A stretch of DNA of 64,000 nt from Solibacillus sp. R5-41 (lineage in GTDB: Bacteria; Bacillota; Bacilli; Bacillales_A; Planococcaceae): NCBI RefSeq assembly GCF_002736105.1, contig NZ_CP024123.1:1976001-2040000 (forward strand), given 5' to 3'. Positions within the stretch are counted from its first letter, which is position 1. The number at the start of each line of letters is the position of its first letter. Positions 33,292 through 42,382 of this stretch are shown here, piece by piece. Made by a program: the position numbers and the translations under genes. A model generated the notes under the pieces. It was not told where the DNA came from. It ran no database searches and saw nothing but the letters and a program-made list of their open reading frames with translations.

Positions 33292-34590
33292 TTGAATATG
33301 TTTTTCATTGCGGCACTCATTTTTATCGTGACACTGATTTTTGTTATTTGGCAGCCAAAGGGCCTTAACATTGGCTGGTCTGCAATGACAGGAGCTGTGA
33401 TAGCACTTTTAGTAGGTGTTGTTGATTTTGGAGATGTCGGTACAGTAATAGATATTACGTGGAATGCTACGTTATCGTTTATTGCGATAATTTTAATTTC
33501 ACTTGTTTTAGATGAAATTGGTTTGTTTGAATGGGCAGCATTACATATGGCACGTGCTGCAAAGGGAAGCGGTATTAAAATGTTTGTCTATGTCAGCTTG
33601 CTTGGCGCGGGTGTTGCAGCCTTATTCGCCAATGACGGGGCAGCCTTGATTTTAACACCAATTGTCCTGGCGATGGTACGTAATTTGCAATTTAGCGAAA
33701 AAATGATTTTTCCGTTTATTATGGCAAGTGGTTTTATTGCCGATACGACGAGTTTACCGTTTGTAGTGAGTAACTTAGTAAACATCGTATCAGCGGACTT
33801 TTTTGACATTGGGTTCGTTGAATATGCTTCACGCATGGTCATTCCGAATTTATTCTCACTCGTGGCGACAATTGCCGTGTTACTCATTTACTTCAACAAA
33901 TCGATTCCACGTGAGTACAATGAATCGATGCTAAAGGTGCCTCGTCTTGCGATTAAAGACATGAAAATGTTTAAGTTGTCTTGGTTCGTGTTATCTATTT
34001 TAGTTGTTGGGTATTTCTCAAGTGAGTTGATCGGTGTGCCTGTCTCAATTGTTGCAGGACTAGTAGCGATTTTCTTCTTATTAATGGCACGTCAAAGCGC
34101 GGTCGTTGACACAAAAGCGGTAGTGAAGGGCGCACCTTGGAACATCGTGTTCTTCTCGATTGGGATGTATGTCGTCGTATATGGACTCGGCAATGCGGGG
34201 TTAACGCCAATGCTTGCAAGTGTCATTGAATGGACAGCAGAGCAAGGACTATTTGTGGCTACAGTCGGTATGGGCTTTATTGCAGCCTTTCTTTCATCGA
34301 TTATGAACAATATGCCAACTGTGATGGTCAACGCATTAGCGATTGCCGAAACATCTACAAATGGCACATTACGTGAAGCACTCATTTATGCGAACGTCAT
34401 CGGTTCGGACCTAGGACCGAAAATTACACCAATCGGGTCACTCGCAACACTTGTTTGGTTATATGTACTGTCACAAAAAGGTGTGAAAATCTCATGGGGA
34501 ACGTACTTTAAAACAGGGATTGTGTTAACGGTGCCAATCTTAATCTTAACGTTAATTGGGCTTTACATTACATTAATATTTTTTAGTTAA
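33292..34590 (+). CDS. arsB: ArsB arsenite/antimonite efflux pump
   Basis: The 432-residue protein has 11-12 membrane helices and the ArsB/NhaD (ion transporter superfamily) segments [19 protein letters not shown] and [19 protein letters not shown], with the conserved NDG and NN-P signatures. It expels As(III) by itself or with the ArsA ATPase encoded downstream. TTG 33292, 7 nt after GGAGGG, is the likely start; ATG 33298 is an alternative. It is related to, but distinct from, the truncated copy at 30088. Confidence 0.95.
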   Translation: MNMFFIAALIFIVTLIFVIWQPKGLNIGWSAMTGAVIALLVGVVDFGDVGTVIDITWNATLSFIAIILISLVLDEIGLFEWAALHMARAAKGSGIKMFVYVSLLGAGVAALFANDGAALILTPIVLAMVRNLQFSEKMIFPFIMASGFIADTTSLPFVVSNLVNIVSADFFDIGFVEYASRMVIPNLFSLVATIAVLLIYFNKSIPREYNESMLKVPRLAIKDMKMFKLSWFVLSILVVGYFSSELIGVPVSIVAGLVAIFFLLMARQSAVVDTKAVVKGAPWNIVFFSIGMYVVVYGLGNAGLTPMLASVIEWTAEQGLFVATVGMGFIAAFLSSIMNNMPTVMVNALAIAETSTNGTLREALIYANVIGSDLGPKITPIGSLATLVWLYVLSQKGVKISWGTYFKTGIVLTVPILILTLIGLYITLIFFS

Positions 34591-34604
34591 GGGAGTTTAT
34601 TTAT

Positions 34605-35030
34605 ATGACAAAAAATACACTTTATTTCTTATGTACAGGAAACTCATGTCGTTCACAAATGGCTGATGGTTGGGCGCAAAAATTATTACCAGAAGATTGG
34701 GAAGTATATTCAGCTGGTATTGAAACGCATGGTGTTAACCCAAATGCCATCAAAGTAATGAATGAAGTAGACATTGATATTTCACACCATACATCGGATT
34801 TAATTAGCCAAGAAATTTTAAATAAAGCAACTTTAGTGGTGACGCTTTGTGGCGATGCAGCAGATAAATGCCCGATGACACCTCCAGGGGTTCGTCGTGA
34901 ACATTGGGGCTTTGAAGACCCAGCAAAAGCTAAAGGTACAGACGAAGAAAAATGGACTGTTTTCCAAGAAGTGCGTGATGCAATCGGATTACGCATTGAG
35001 CAGTTCGTGAATGAAGAACTAAAAAAATAG
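34605..35030 (+). CDS. arsC: ArsC arsenate reductase, thioredoxin-coupled type
   Basis: The 141-residue protein belongs to the low-molecular-weight phosphatase fold: the P-loop CTGNSCR binds arsenate (nucleophile Cys 10 or so) and the redox pair lies in [12 protein letters not shown], with the Cys-x6-Cys spacing of Bacillus/Staphylococcus ArsC. It reduces As(V) to As(III), the form exported by ArsB. AAGGGAG precedes the ATG, 14 nt after arsB. Confidence 0.95.
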   Translation: MTKNTLYFLCTGNSCRSQMADGWAQKLLPEDWEVYSAGIETHGVNPNAIKVMNEVDIDISHHTSDLISQEILNKATLVVTLCGDAADKCPMTPPGVRREHWGFEDPAKAKGTDEEKWTVFQEVRDAIGLRIEQFVNEELKK

Positions 35031-35050
35031 ATGTTCGGAGGGGGACCGTC

Positions 35051-35410
35051 ATGAAGAAAATTGAAATTTTTGAACAAGCGATGTGCTGTCCAACAGGCGT
35101 ATGTGGACCAGCCATTGATCCGGAGTTACTGCGCATGTCTTTCGTATTAAATAACTTAAAAAATACGCAAATTACAGCAGAACGATTTAATTTAACAAAT
35201 AATCCAGATGTTTTTGTCGCAAATAAGGCAGTGAATGACTTGCTAATGACAGAAGGTATGGACTGTTTACCTGCAACATTCGTCGGTGGCGAGCTTGTTT
35301 TAAAGGGAAGTTACCCAACTACTGCACAGTTTGCTGAGTGGTCAGGACTAAGCGAAGAAGAGCTTGTGAAAAAGCCGAAAGTACGTCTATCTCTTGGAGT
35401 GCAGGAGTAA
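35051..35410 (+). CDS. arsD: ArsD arsenite metallochaperone
   Basis: The 119-residue protein starts KKIEIFEQAMCCPTGVCGP; the Cys-Cys pair and following Cys (12, 13 and 18) bind As(III) for transfer to ArsA. The rest is thioredoxin-like (PATFVGGELVLKG). The second and third vicinal Cys pairs of some ArsD proteins are missing. The stop codon overlaps the arsA ATG by one base (TAATG). Confidence 0.95.
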   Translation: MKKIEIFEQAMCCPTGVCGPAIDPELLRMSFVLNNLKNTQITAERFNLTNNPDVFVANKAVNDLLMTEGMDCLPATFVGGELVLKGSYPTTAQFAEWSGLSEEELVKKPKVRLSLGVQE

Positions 35411-37176
35411 TGGAACGTTTCACAAGTGAGCATTTTCCAACAACACCATTTTTATTCTTTACAGGTAAAGGTGGTGTCGGTAAAACATCGACTGCAAGTA
35501 GTCTTTCGATTGCATTAGCAACAGAAGGAAAGAAAGTCCTTCTAATTAGCACAGACCCTGCTTCGAATTTACAGGATATTTTCGACCAAAAATTAAACAA
35601 TGAACCGACAAAAATAAACGGTACAGAAAATCTTTATGCACTAAACCTAGATCCTGAGCAAGCAGCTGCAAGTTACAAGGAACAAATGGTTGGTCCATAT
35701 AGGGGCAAATTGCCGGAAGTTGTGATTCAAAATATGGAGGAGCAATTATCGGGTGCATGTACGGTAGAAATTGCTGCCTTCAACGAATTTGCGATGTTAT
35801 TAACGAATGAAGTGTATACGAAGCAGTTCGATACGATTGTTTTTGATACAGCACCAACAGGGCATACACTGCGGTTACTTCAATTACCGTCAGCGTGGTC
35901 AACATTTTTAGATGAAAATACGACTGGTACGTCTTGTCTTGGTCCATTAAAAGGGCTTGAACCACAACGTGAAGTGTATAAACAAGCGGTTGCCCAGCTA
36001 ACAAATCCTACACAAACAACGTTAATACTCGTGACACGACCTGATGCAAATCCGTTAAAGGAAGCAGAGCGTGCATCAGAAGAATTATATGATATTGGGC
36101 TGCGTAATCAGCAATTAATCATTAATGGGTACTTACAGTCGGAAAGTGATGATCCAATTGAACAGGCTTATTATGAACGGCAAAATCTAGCTTTAGCGCA
36201 TATGCCTGAAAAACTAAAGGTGTTTGACCACTATTATTTACCGTTTGTTCCGTATTCTTTATCAAGTATCGAACGAATGAAAGCGTGGATGAATGATGAA
36301 AGACTTACATCCGATTCATCAAGCACTACCTTTTTAAAAATCCCTGACCTTGAAGATATGATTTCTGATTACGTGGAGCGTAAGCCAAAAATTATTTTCA
36401 CGATGGGTAAAGGTGGCGTAGGGAAAACAACGGTTGCTTCGTATATTGCCCTTCGATTAGCTGAAGAAGGTATGCGTGTGCATTTAACAACGACAGACCC
36501 TGCAGCTCATTTAAATTGGACATTTGGCCAGGAAACAATTGCAGGTCTCACAGTTAGTCGGATTGATCCGAAAGTTGAAATTTCGAACTATAAAGAAGAA
36601 GTGCTTGCTAAGGCTAGTGAGATAATGAATGAAGACGGATTAGCATTTGTGAAAGAAGATTTAGCTTCTCCTTGTACAGAGGAAATTGCGGTTTTTAGAG
36701 CGTTTGCGAACCTTGTGGAAACACATCAAGATGAAGTGATTATCATTGATACAGCACCAACAGGGCATACGTTACTGCTACTGGATGCAACCGAAAGCTA
36801 TCATAAGGAAATTTCCCGCTCAGAAGGGGAAGTGCCAGTGGCGGTTTCGAATTTATTGCCTCGTTTACGTGATAATGAATATACAAGTGTGGCAATTGTG
36901 ACGTTACCAGAGGCAACCCCGGTTTACGAGGCAACACGTCTGCAAGAGGACTTAGAACGTGCTGGATTAAACGTGAATTGGTGGGTTGTCAATCAATCAT
37001 TTGCCAATTTGAAACTAACAAGCCCTACACTGATTCAAAAACAACAAGCTGAACGGAAATGGTTAGAGAACGTAAAAAATATTAGCAATAATCGTTTTGT
37101 CTCGATTCGCTGGGTTAAGGAAGCACCAGTGGGTAGAAACGGATTACATGCATTAAAAGGAGAGAGCAAAAAGTGA
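35410..37176 (+). CDS. arsA: ArsA arsenite-stimulated ATPase
   Basis: The 588-residue protein has two homologous ATPase halves with P-loops GKGGVGKTST (about residue 19) and GKGGVGKTTV (about 333) and two DTAPTGHTLRLL/DTAPTGHTLLLL signal boxes. Cys residues in SGACTVEIA and SPCTEEIA form the As(III) site with the third in TGTSCLG. It energises ArsB and takes arsenite from ArsD. An in-frame upstream extension to 35338 overlaps arsD and is not supported. Confidence 0.95.
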   Translation: MERFTSEHFPTTPFLFFTGKGGVGKTSTASSLSIALATEGKKVLLISTDPASNLQDIFDQKLNNEPTKINGTENLYALNLDPEQAAASYKEQMVGPYRGKLPEVVIQNMEEQLSGACTVEIAAFNEFAMLLTNEVYTKQFDTIVFDTAPTGHTLRLLQLPSAWSTFLDENTTGTSCLGPLKGLEPQREVYKQAVAQLTNPTQTTLILVTRPDANPLKEAERASEELYDIGLRNQQLIINGYLQSESDDPIEQAYYERQNLALAHMPEKLKVFDHYYLPFVPYSLSSIERMKAWMNDERLTSDSSSTTFLKIPDLEDMISDYVERKPKIIFTMGKGGVGKTTVASYIALRLAEEGMRVHLTTTDPAAHLNWTFGQETIAGLTVSRIDPKVEISNYKEEVLAKASEIMNEDGLAFVKEDLASPCTEEIAVFRAFANLVETHQDEVIIIDTAPTGHTLLLLDATESYHKEISRSEGEVPVAVSNLLPRLRDNEYTSVAIVTLPEATPVYEATRLQEDLERAGLNVNWWVVNQSFANLKLTSPTLIQKQQAERKWLENVKNISNNRFVSIRWVKEAPVGRNGLHALKGESKK

Positions 37177-37454
37177 AGATGAGTCCAGAAGGTAAACAAT
37201 TTGTCGAGCAAGTATTAGCGCAAGCAGAGGGTGCAACATTACGTTTTTATGGTGTAGCCGGTTGCTGCGGAATGAATTTAATTGCAGAAATAGCACATGC
37301 GAAAGAAGAAGATACAGTGCAAACGATTGAGGGGATTGAAATCGCTGTAGATCCACAAATTGCACAGCAGTTAACAGATGTAACAATTCATGCTGAAGAA
37401 GAAAATGGTCAGCCCGGCTTAGTTTTACTTGGCTACGAGCAATCAAGTTGCTAA
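37173..37454 (+). CDS. HesB/IscA-like protein of the ars operon
   Basis: The 93-residue product has the HesB fold pattern (EGATLRFYGVAGCCGMNLIAEI...TIEGIEIAVDPQIAQQL...GLVLLGYEQSSC) with Cys in GCCG and at the C-terminal SC. HesB-like proteins occur in ars operons, but the role, perhaps Fe-S or As(III) binding, is not established. GTG 37173 overlaps the arsA stop and has AAGGAG 10 nt upstream; ATG 37179 is an alternative. Confidence 0.8.
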   Translation: MKMSPEGKQFVEQVLAQAEGATLRFYGVAGCCGMNLIAEIAHAKEEDTVQTIEGIEIAVDPQIAQQLTDVTIHAEEENGQPGLVLLGYEQSSC

Positions 37455-37456
37455 TA

Positions 37457-37602
37457 TGCGACTACATTATTCTAGTACATTAACTGTTGAATACTTCTTA
37501 AGTTATGCACAACTTGCGATGAATAGCCGAGAACTATCCGTAGAAGAAACAAAACAGTTTATGGAAGAGTTTTTCTTTAAAGGAGATCCGCTTGTTTATT
37601 GA
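37457..37602 (+). pseudogene. Small gene at the end of the ars operon with a one-base shift
   Basis: MRLHYSSTLTVEYFL is read from ATG 37457 and continues in another frame from about 37501 as SYAQLAMNSRELSVEET and on to GDPLVY, stop at 37602. Together they make a sensible 48-residue protein, so one base seems lost near 37500. No known family. Confidence 0.4.
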
Positions 37603-37660
37603 GAGGCTGTAGCTTTATAAAAAAGTTTGATCATTTATAATAAAGTTTGATTAAAAACAT

Positions 37661-37696
37661 CTCACCTCTATAGATTTTTAGAGGTGAGTTTTTTTA
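37661..37696 (+). terminator. Terminator of the ars operon
   Basis: CTCACCTCTA (37661-37670) and TAGAGGTGAG (37679-37688) pair exactly and are followed by seven T. Confidence 0.9.
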
Positions 37697-37858
37697 TTGG
37701 AAATTTATGTATGGGGATTGTGAAGAAATGTACTTAAACTAACGGGGCAGCATTCCTGTTTGAAGGATGTTCGAGGTCTTGAAAGAAAAGGAGCCCTCTA
37801 GTATGATGCATGAGTGTCAACGACCATTGACCCATCATCAAACAAGGAGGACTCCTTT

Positions 37859-39136
37859 ATGCATTCTAAATGGAATAACAAAATTAATCAAGTTACTGAA
37901 AATACACTGGTTGTCGGCATGGATATTGCTAAGCGTATTCATTACGCATGTTTTGTCGATGAACGCGGGCGAGTAATAGAAAAAGCTTTTGCGGTACATC
38001 AATCGAAAGAAGGCTTCGAAAATTTGTATGAAAAGATCCGTCAAATGATGAAGGAAGCTAAGAAAACTGAAGTAATAATAGGGATTGAGCCTACAGGCCA
38101 CTACTGGATGAACTTAGCCTATTTCTTAGATCAATACGGAATCCCACTTGTCATGGTGAATCCAATGCACGTCAAACGTTCGAAAGAACTTGATGATAAT
38201 TTGCCGACTAAGAATGATAAAAAAGATGCATTAGTCATCGCACGGTTATTGAAAGATGGACGCTTTAGCTATCCACGAATATTAAAAGAAGTAGAAGCTG
38301 AACTACGGATTGGTTCTACTCTTAGATTAAAGTTAACGGAAGATCTAGCAAGTATTAAAAATCGAATCATTCGTTGGCTCGATCGATATTTTCCTGAATT
38401 CACTCAAGTCTTTCCTACTTTCGGAAAAATGGCACTTACTGCATTAGAAAGAACACCAATGCCACAGGACATTCAAGGGAAAACCGCGGAAGAACTTGTA
38501 TTTTTCTACCGTCAGGTAGGGGGTATGAGAGCTCCACAACTACCAAAAGCTAAGCTACTCATTGAAAAAGCTTCAAACTCTATAGGACTGACAGAAGGAC
38601 AAAAGATGGCCAAACATGAAATCGCCACACTCCTACGTCAGTTTCGCTTATTAGAAACTGAAATCGAAGCAGTGAATGACCAATTAACTGAATTGGCAAA
38701 GACAACGATGGAATATGACCTACTCGCGTCAGTACCAGGTTTAGGAGATGCGACAATTGTTGATCTACTTTCCGAAGTAGGGAGTTTTTCACTTTACGAA
38801 AATCCACGCCAACTCATTAAACTAGCGGGACTAACATTACGTGAAAACTCTTCTGGTCAACATAAGGGTCAAAAACATATATCAAAACGTGGACGTAAGA
38901 GACTTAGACATATCCTTTTCAAAGTGATTGTTCCTTTGATTCGGCATAACCTAGCATTCAAACAACTTCACGAATACTACACAACAAGGAATCAGAATCC
39001 CTTACGGGGTAAGCAATCGATGGTAGTTCTCTGTGGTAAATTACTGAAAATATTACATGGTATTTGTAAAAAGAAAGTGTATTTTAACGAGCAACTTATG
39101 ATGAAAGATCTCTACTCTCTCGGAGAGGCAGCGTAA
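37859..39136 (+). CDS. IS110-family transposase
   Basis: The 425-residue protein has an N-terminal DEDD RuvC-like domain (VVGMDIAKRIHYACF, GIEPTGHYWMNLAY, KNDKKDALVIARLL) and a C-terminal Transposase_20 domain (LASVPGLGDATIVDLLSEVG, ISKRGRKRLRHILF) with the serine-containing segment of IS110 enzymes (RENSSGQHKG). ATG 37859 has AAGGAGG upstream. Enzymes of this family act with a guide (bridge) RNA from the element's noncoding end. The gene is intact, so the element may be active. Confidence 0.95.
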   Translation: MHSKWNNKINQVTENTLVVGMDIAKRIHYACFVDERGRVIEKAFAVHQSKEGFENLYEKIRQMMKEAKKTEVIIGIEPTGHYWMNLAYFLDQYGIPLVMVNPMHVKRSKELDDNLPTKNDKKDALVIARLLKDGRFSYPRILKEVEAELRIGSTLRLKLTEDLASIKNRIIRWLDRYFPEFTQVFPTFGKMALTALERTPMPQDIQGKTAEELVFFYRQVGGMRAPQLPKAKLLIEKASNSIGLTEGQKMAKHEIATLLRQFRLLETEIEAVNDQLTELAKTTMEYDLLASVPGLGDATIVDLLSEVGSFSLYENPRQLIKLAGLTLRENSSGQHKGQKHISKRGRKRLRHILFKVIVPLIRHNLAFKQLHEYYTTRNQNPLRGKQSMVVLCGKLLKILHGICKKKVYFNEQLMMKDLYSLGEAA

Positions 39137-39507
39137 GCATTTCGATCAAAGAGCTATAGCAAAAAGGATGATACGGAGAAGCCGGCAATATCACTAAACT
39201 TAGACTATGAGTCCCCGGGGCAGCTTAGCAGGCCTCTGCCTTATGAATAGACCGAACGAAGGAATGTAAGCGCGTTGACGCTAAGAGACATGGGAGGGTA
39301 CGTCGTCATAAGCATCGCAGAGATCCATTGTGCATCAAAATAATGGATAAAAAAGCTAATGATTTCCATTAGTTTTAGCGAAGCGTACGCTTTACTTGGT
39401 AATATAATCTATAAATTCAAGACTCTGTTTATCAGAGGGGAGAAAAATATTTTTCTTAAATCACGAAGTGATGGAAACCGTTGATATCTCAATGTTTATA
39501 GAGGGAG
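39137..39507 (+). other. Noncoding right end of the IS110 element, candidate structured RNA
   Basis: About 370 nt follow the transposase stop without coding potential. The first 200 are GC-richer than the surroundings and contain several possible stems (GCAGCTTAGCAGGCCTCTGC, GCGCGTTGACGC). Bridge RNAs of IS110 elements are encoded in such ends. Confidence 0.45.
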
Positions 39508-39627
39508 TTTAGTTGAATAAGAAAAAGAATCATTGTATTTTTATGGTAAAATTAGTTTAGTATGTAGAAGTGTTGAAAAGATAATTTATTTAATAATTAG
39601 AAATATAAGTAAGGGGAGTTGAAGAAC

Positions 39628-39963
39628 ATGAACAAAAAAAATGTTTTACTTTTTTTCTTAACCCTATGTATTGAAGCAGTTATCACCTATTTTGTCGCAC
39701 AGAAATTCTCAGTTCGATTTATTGAGGTAATGGGAATTATCGGGGCAATATGTAGCGTATTGCTTGTTTTTTTAACAAGCGGAGGAGGGTCTTTTTCGAA
39801 TTTCTTTACAGGAAGAAACGCAGGCATGACAGGAATCATTCAAAAAAGAGAAGACTTTGTTTTTAAAAGAGGTCCTGTGTTTTTCGCTTCCGTTGTTTTC
39901 TTTGGCATCGGATTAATTTTCTTTATTTTGCTAGTTACGCTTGTCATTCCACCCGTTCAATAA
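39628..39963 (+). CDS. Small membrane protein, 111 aa
   Basis: Three membrane helices are evident (about 5-25, 30-50 and 85-108), separated by a Gly/Ser/basic loop SGGGSFSNFFTGRNAGMTG and RVFKRGP-like residues. It resembles the DUF3899 type of Firmicutes, but I am not sure. ATG 39628 is preferred over TTG 39619 because AAGGGGAG ends at 39618. It is monocistronic. Confidence 0.7.
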   Translation: MNKKNVLLFFLTLCIEAVITYFVAQKFSVRFIEVMGIIGAICSVLLVFLTSGGGSFSNFFTGRNAGMTGIIQKREDFVFKRGPVFFASVVFFGIGLIFFILLVTLVIPPVQ

Positions 39964-40046
39964 ACGATGGCCTATGTTGGGTTTTAAAATAGGTTTACCA
40001 AAAAAGTAATTAATTAAGCCAAATAAAAGCAACTCTCTTCTTTATT

Positions 40047-40070
40047 AACTAACGGGGGCTTTAGTTGAAT
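40047..40070 (+). repeat. Small hairpin repeat, uninterrupted copy
   Basis: AACTAA and TTAGTT form a stem around CGGGGGCT. The same sequence appears to be split by the IS110 element at 37737-37747 and 39508-39520. Confidence 0.6.
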
Positions 40071-40125
40071 ATTCGCATTTCGGAATAATCAATCTTTATT
40101 ATAAAAACCAAACTAGATAAATAAA

Positions 40126-40169
40126 AAACCAACTGTTTTGATCAAAATTTGTTTCAAAACAGTTGGTTT
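40126..40169. terminator. Strong bidirectional terminator
   Basis: Exact 16-base arms AAACCAACTGTTTTGA (40126-40141) and TCAAAACAGTTGGTTT (40154-40169). It separates the plus-strand membrane gene from the minus-strand flavoprotein. Confidence 0.8.
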
Positions 40170-40239
40170 CTTTCTGTATAAAATCAGCGTTTTCAACTTA
40201 CTTTTTATCGAACTTTATTCAAAAGCTACAGATACTTCT

Positions 40240-41625
40240 TTAACAGCAATTTGTTTTGTTATTATTGTTACTTAAATCTAAGCTACATACACCTGTTTCG
40301 GGTAAGTCTAATTCCACTTTAAGAGCCGCCTCTAAGTCGCCTGTTAAATACGCTACAATGGAACGTACTTGCTCATAACCAGTTGCCATTAAGAATGTAG
40401 GGGCGCGGCCGTAGCTCTTCATACCAACAACGTAGAAGCCGGTTTCAGGATGACGTAATTCTAACTCACCGTGTGGACGAACGGTTCCACAGCTATGTTC
40501 ATTTGGATCAATTAAAGTTGCTAATGCTTCGACACTCTCAATAGCAGCGTCAATCGATAATCGGATTTCTTTTAAGAACGAGAAATCAGGACGACTACCT
40601 GTATTGGCAATGATTTCATCAACAGGAGGAAGTTGATGTTCACCATCCGGACTTTCGCCTTTAATGATGATACCAGCAGATGTTTGTGAAAGTTCCTCGA
40701 TATAAAATGGGGTAAAGACTTTTACTTTTCCTTCATCAACTAACGCATGAATGCGACTTCCTAATTCGCCACGAGCAGCAAGGGCATCTTTTTCTTCACC
40801 ACCGTAAGCATCTGCTACACGCTTTTTACGTAAAATCCATGTAATTTCAACATCTTCAAGTTTTTCTAATTCTAAAATGGTATTAATCGCAGAGTGACCG
40901 CCACCAACAACAGCGATACGTTTGCCTGTATAACGCTCTTTTAATGAATCCACATTTGGGATGCCATAAAAGATTTTATGAGCAAGTTTTTGTTCAGCAG
41001 ATGTCCATACGTTGTCAGCGAGAACAGGATTCGGACTTGCCCACGTACCAGTCGCATCAATTACGGCACTTGCTAGTATTCGTTTTGATTCACCATTTTG
41101 TTCCGTATAAATAACAAATGGTGCTTCATTACGACGAGCAGATTTCATTTTATCGTGATTTTTTTTACTTATGCCAACCACAGTTGTATTAAATGAAATG
41201 AATGGCTTGATTTCAGGTACATTCGCTAGTGGTTGTAAGTAAGCTTCGCGAATTTCTTGCCCTGTTGGTAATCGATCTTCTTGTGGCATTACCCATCCAG
41301 CTGCTAGTAAAAGTTGTTTTGCAGCTTTATCGATATTATACTGCCATGGTGAAAATAGGCGAACGTGCTGCCAAGACTTAATATTTTCAGCGACTTCAGC
41401 GCCTTTTTCTAAGATGATGAACGATTCACCAGCAATGGCTAAATGTGCAGCTGCAGCTAGACCAACAGGACCAGCACCTAGAATTGCAACAGGATATGCC
41501 TTATTTAATTGAGAAGGCGTTTCTTTATTCGATTGTACAGTTGGCTCACAGCAAGAAGGAGCAGGCTCTGGACTCGGTGTACAACAGCTTGATGTTTGTG
41601 ATATTACATTTAATTTGATTTGCAT
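40240..41625 (-). CDS. FAD-dependent oxidoreductase with Cys-Cys ends
   Basis: The 461-residue enzyme has an FAD-binding motif AILGAGPVGLAAAAHLA (about residue 48), an NAD(P)-binding motif IAVVGGGHSAINTILEL (about 237) and the ATG-type motif VIDATGTW, as in flavin monooxygenases and lysine/ornithine hydroxylase relatives. Unusually it carries CC pairs at 14-15, 25-26 and the last two residues (460-461), suitable for binding a soft metalloid such as As(III). It lies 77 nt after a Cys-rich MarR gene on the same strand and close to the ars operon. A role in arsenic oxidation or organoarsenical metabolism is inferred. AAATGGAGGA-type ribosome binding site present. Confidence 0.8.
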   Translation of the reverse strand: MQIKLNVISQTSSCCTPSPEPAPSCCEPTVQSNKETPSQLNKAYPVAILGAGPVGLAAAAHLAIAGESFIILEKGAEVAENIKSWQHVRLFSPWQYNIDKAAKQLLLAAGWVMPQEDRLPTGQEIREAYLQPLANVPEIKPFISFNTTVVGISKKNHDKMKSARRNEAPFVIYTEQNGESKRILASAVIDATGTWASPNPVLADNVWTSAEQKLAHKIFYGIPNVDSLKERYTGKRIAVVGGGHSAINTILELEKLEDVEITWILRKKRVADAYGGEEKDALAARGELGSRIHALVDEGKVKVFTPFYIEELSQTSAGIIIKGESPDGEHQLPPVDEIIANTGSRPDFSFLKEIRLSIDAAIESVEALATLIDPNEHSCGTVRPHGELELRHPETGFYVVGMKSYGRAPTFLMATGYEQVRSIVAYLTGDLEAALKVELDLPETGVCSLDLSNNNNKTNCC

Positions 41626-41701
41626 TTAAAAATCCTCCATAAAATAAGTTTAGTTGTATTTTGCAAGTAATAATCAAAATGAAAAGCAAGATTGCTCCTG
41701 C

Positions 41702-42148
41702 TTAAAAAATTGGGGTGCAACATACAGTGGACTTCGACATTGCAACGTTTAACAATTGGATTGAGCGAAGAACTGTTTCTTTTTCGGAATCATTCATATG
41801 AGAGAAGACTTCCTCTAAGTATGCATTCATTGATTCCTCGATTGTTGTCGCAACAAATTTCCCTGGTGTTGTTAAGTTTAAAATGGAAACGCGTTTGTCT
41901 TGTGAAGACGGTGTTTTTTTTACTAAGTCCATTTTAATGAGTGTTTGGATTTGTCTACTGAACGTTGTAATATCCATTGCAAGTGCTTCGGCAATTTGTT
42001 GCATAGAAGGCGCGTGTTGCTTATCGATTTCATATAGAATATGGCTTTGGATTGTAGAAATTTCAAAAGAGCCTATAGAGCAACAATTTTTGTTTAATAA
42101 GCCAAACCTTCGTGTGAGTATGTGAAAAATCTCGCGTTTGTTTTCCAT
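41702..42148 (-). CDS. MarR-family regulator with two Cys-Cys pairs
   Basis: The 148-residue winged-helix protein shows the MarR core PSMQQIAEALAMDITTFSRQIQTLIKMDLVKKTPSSQDKR split over recognition helix and wing (DKRVSILNLT). It has vicinal cysteines at 22-23 (NKNCCS) and 143-144 (TVCCTP), so a metalloid or thiol sensor is plausible. The start is taken at the ATG at 42148 because GAGGTGATC precedes it; the frame extends further upstream without support. It is the first gene of a two-gene operon with the flavoprotein. Confidence 0.8.
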   Translation of the reverse strand: MENKREIFHILTRRFGLLNKNCCSIGSFEISTIQSHILYEIDKQHAPSMQQIAEALAMDITTFSRQIQTLIKMDLVKKTPSSQDKRVSILNLTTPGKFVATTIEESMNAYLEEVFSHMNDSEKETVLRSIQLLNVAMSKSTVCCTPIF

Positions 42149-42382
42149 TTGATCACCTCTAATTATAAGTAAAACAGATATACTTGCATAATACAACTAT
42201 TATGTTTACAATTTAAATAATTTATTGGGGATTAAACGATAACAATTTAAATTCGAATTATTATAAGTCAATATAGGTTTGTTGTAAAGCGTATTTATGA
42301 AGAAGGGTAATGGCAAGTATCATTTTATTGTTAACCAATTAAAGAATGAAAAACAAATTTGTGAAATACGAGGGAGAATAAT

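Larger units (their letters stand above)
37748..39507 (+). mobile_element. IS110-family insertion sequence
   Basis: The element contains one transposase gene and long noncoding flanks. Its borders are inferred: AACTAACGGGG ends at 37747 and TTTAGTTGAATAA starts at 39508; joined, they recreate the hairpin repeat found whole at 40047-40070 (AACTAACGGGGGC then TTTAGTTGAAT). IS110 elements lack terminal inverted repeats and target duplications, so such a join is the best boundary evidence available. The left noncoding end carries AAAGGAG/CTCCTTT arms (37786/37857). Confidence 0.65.
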
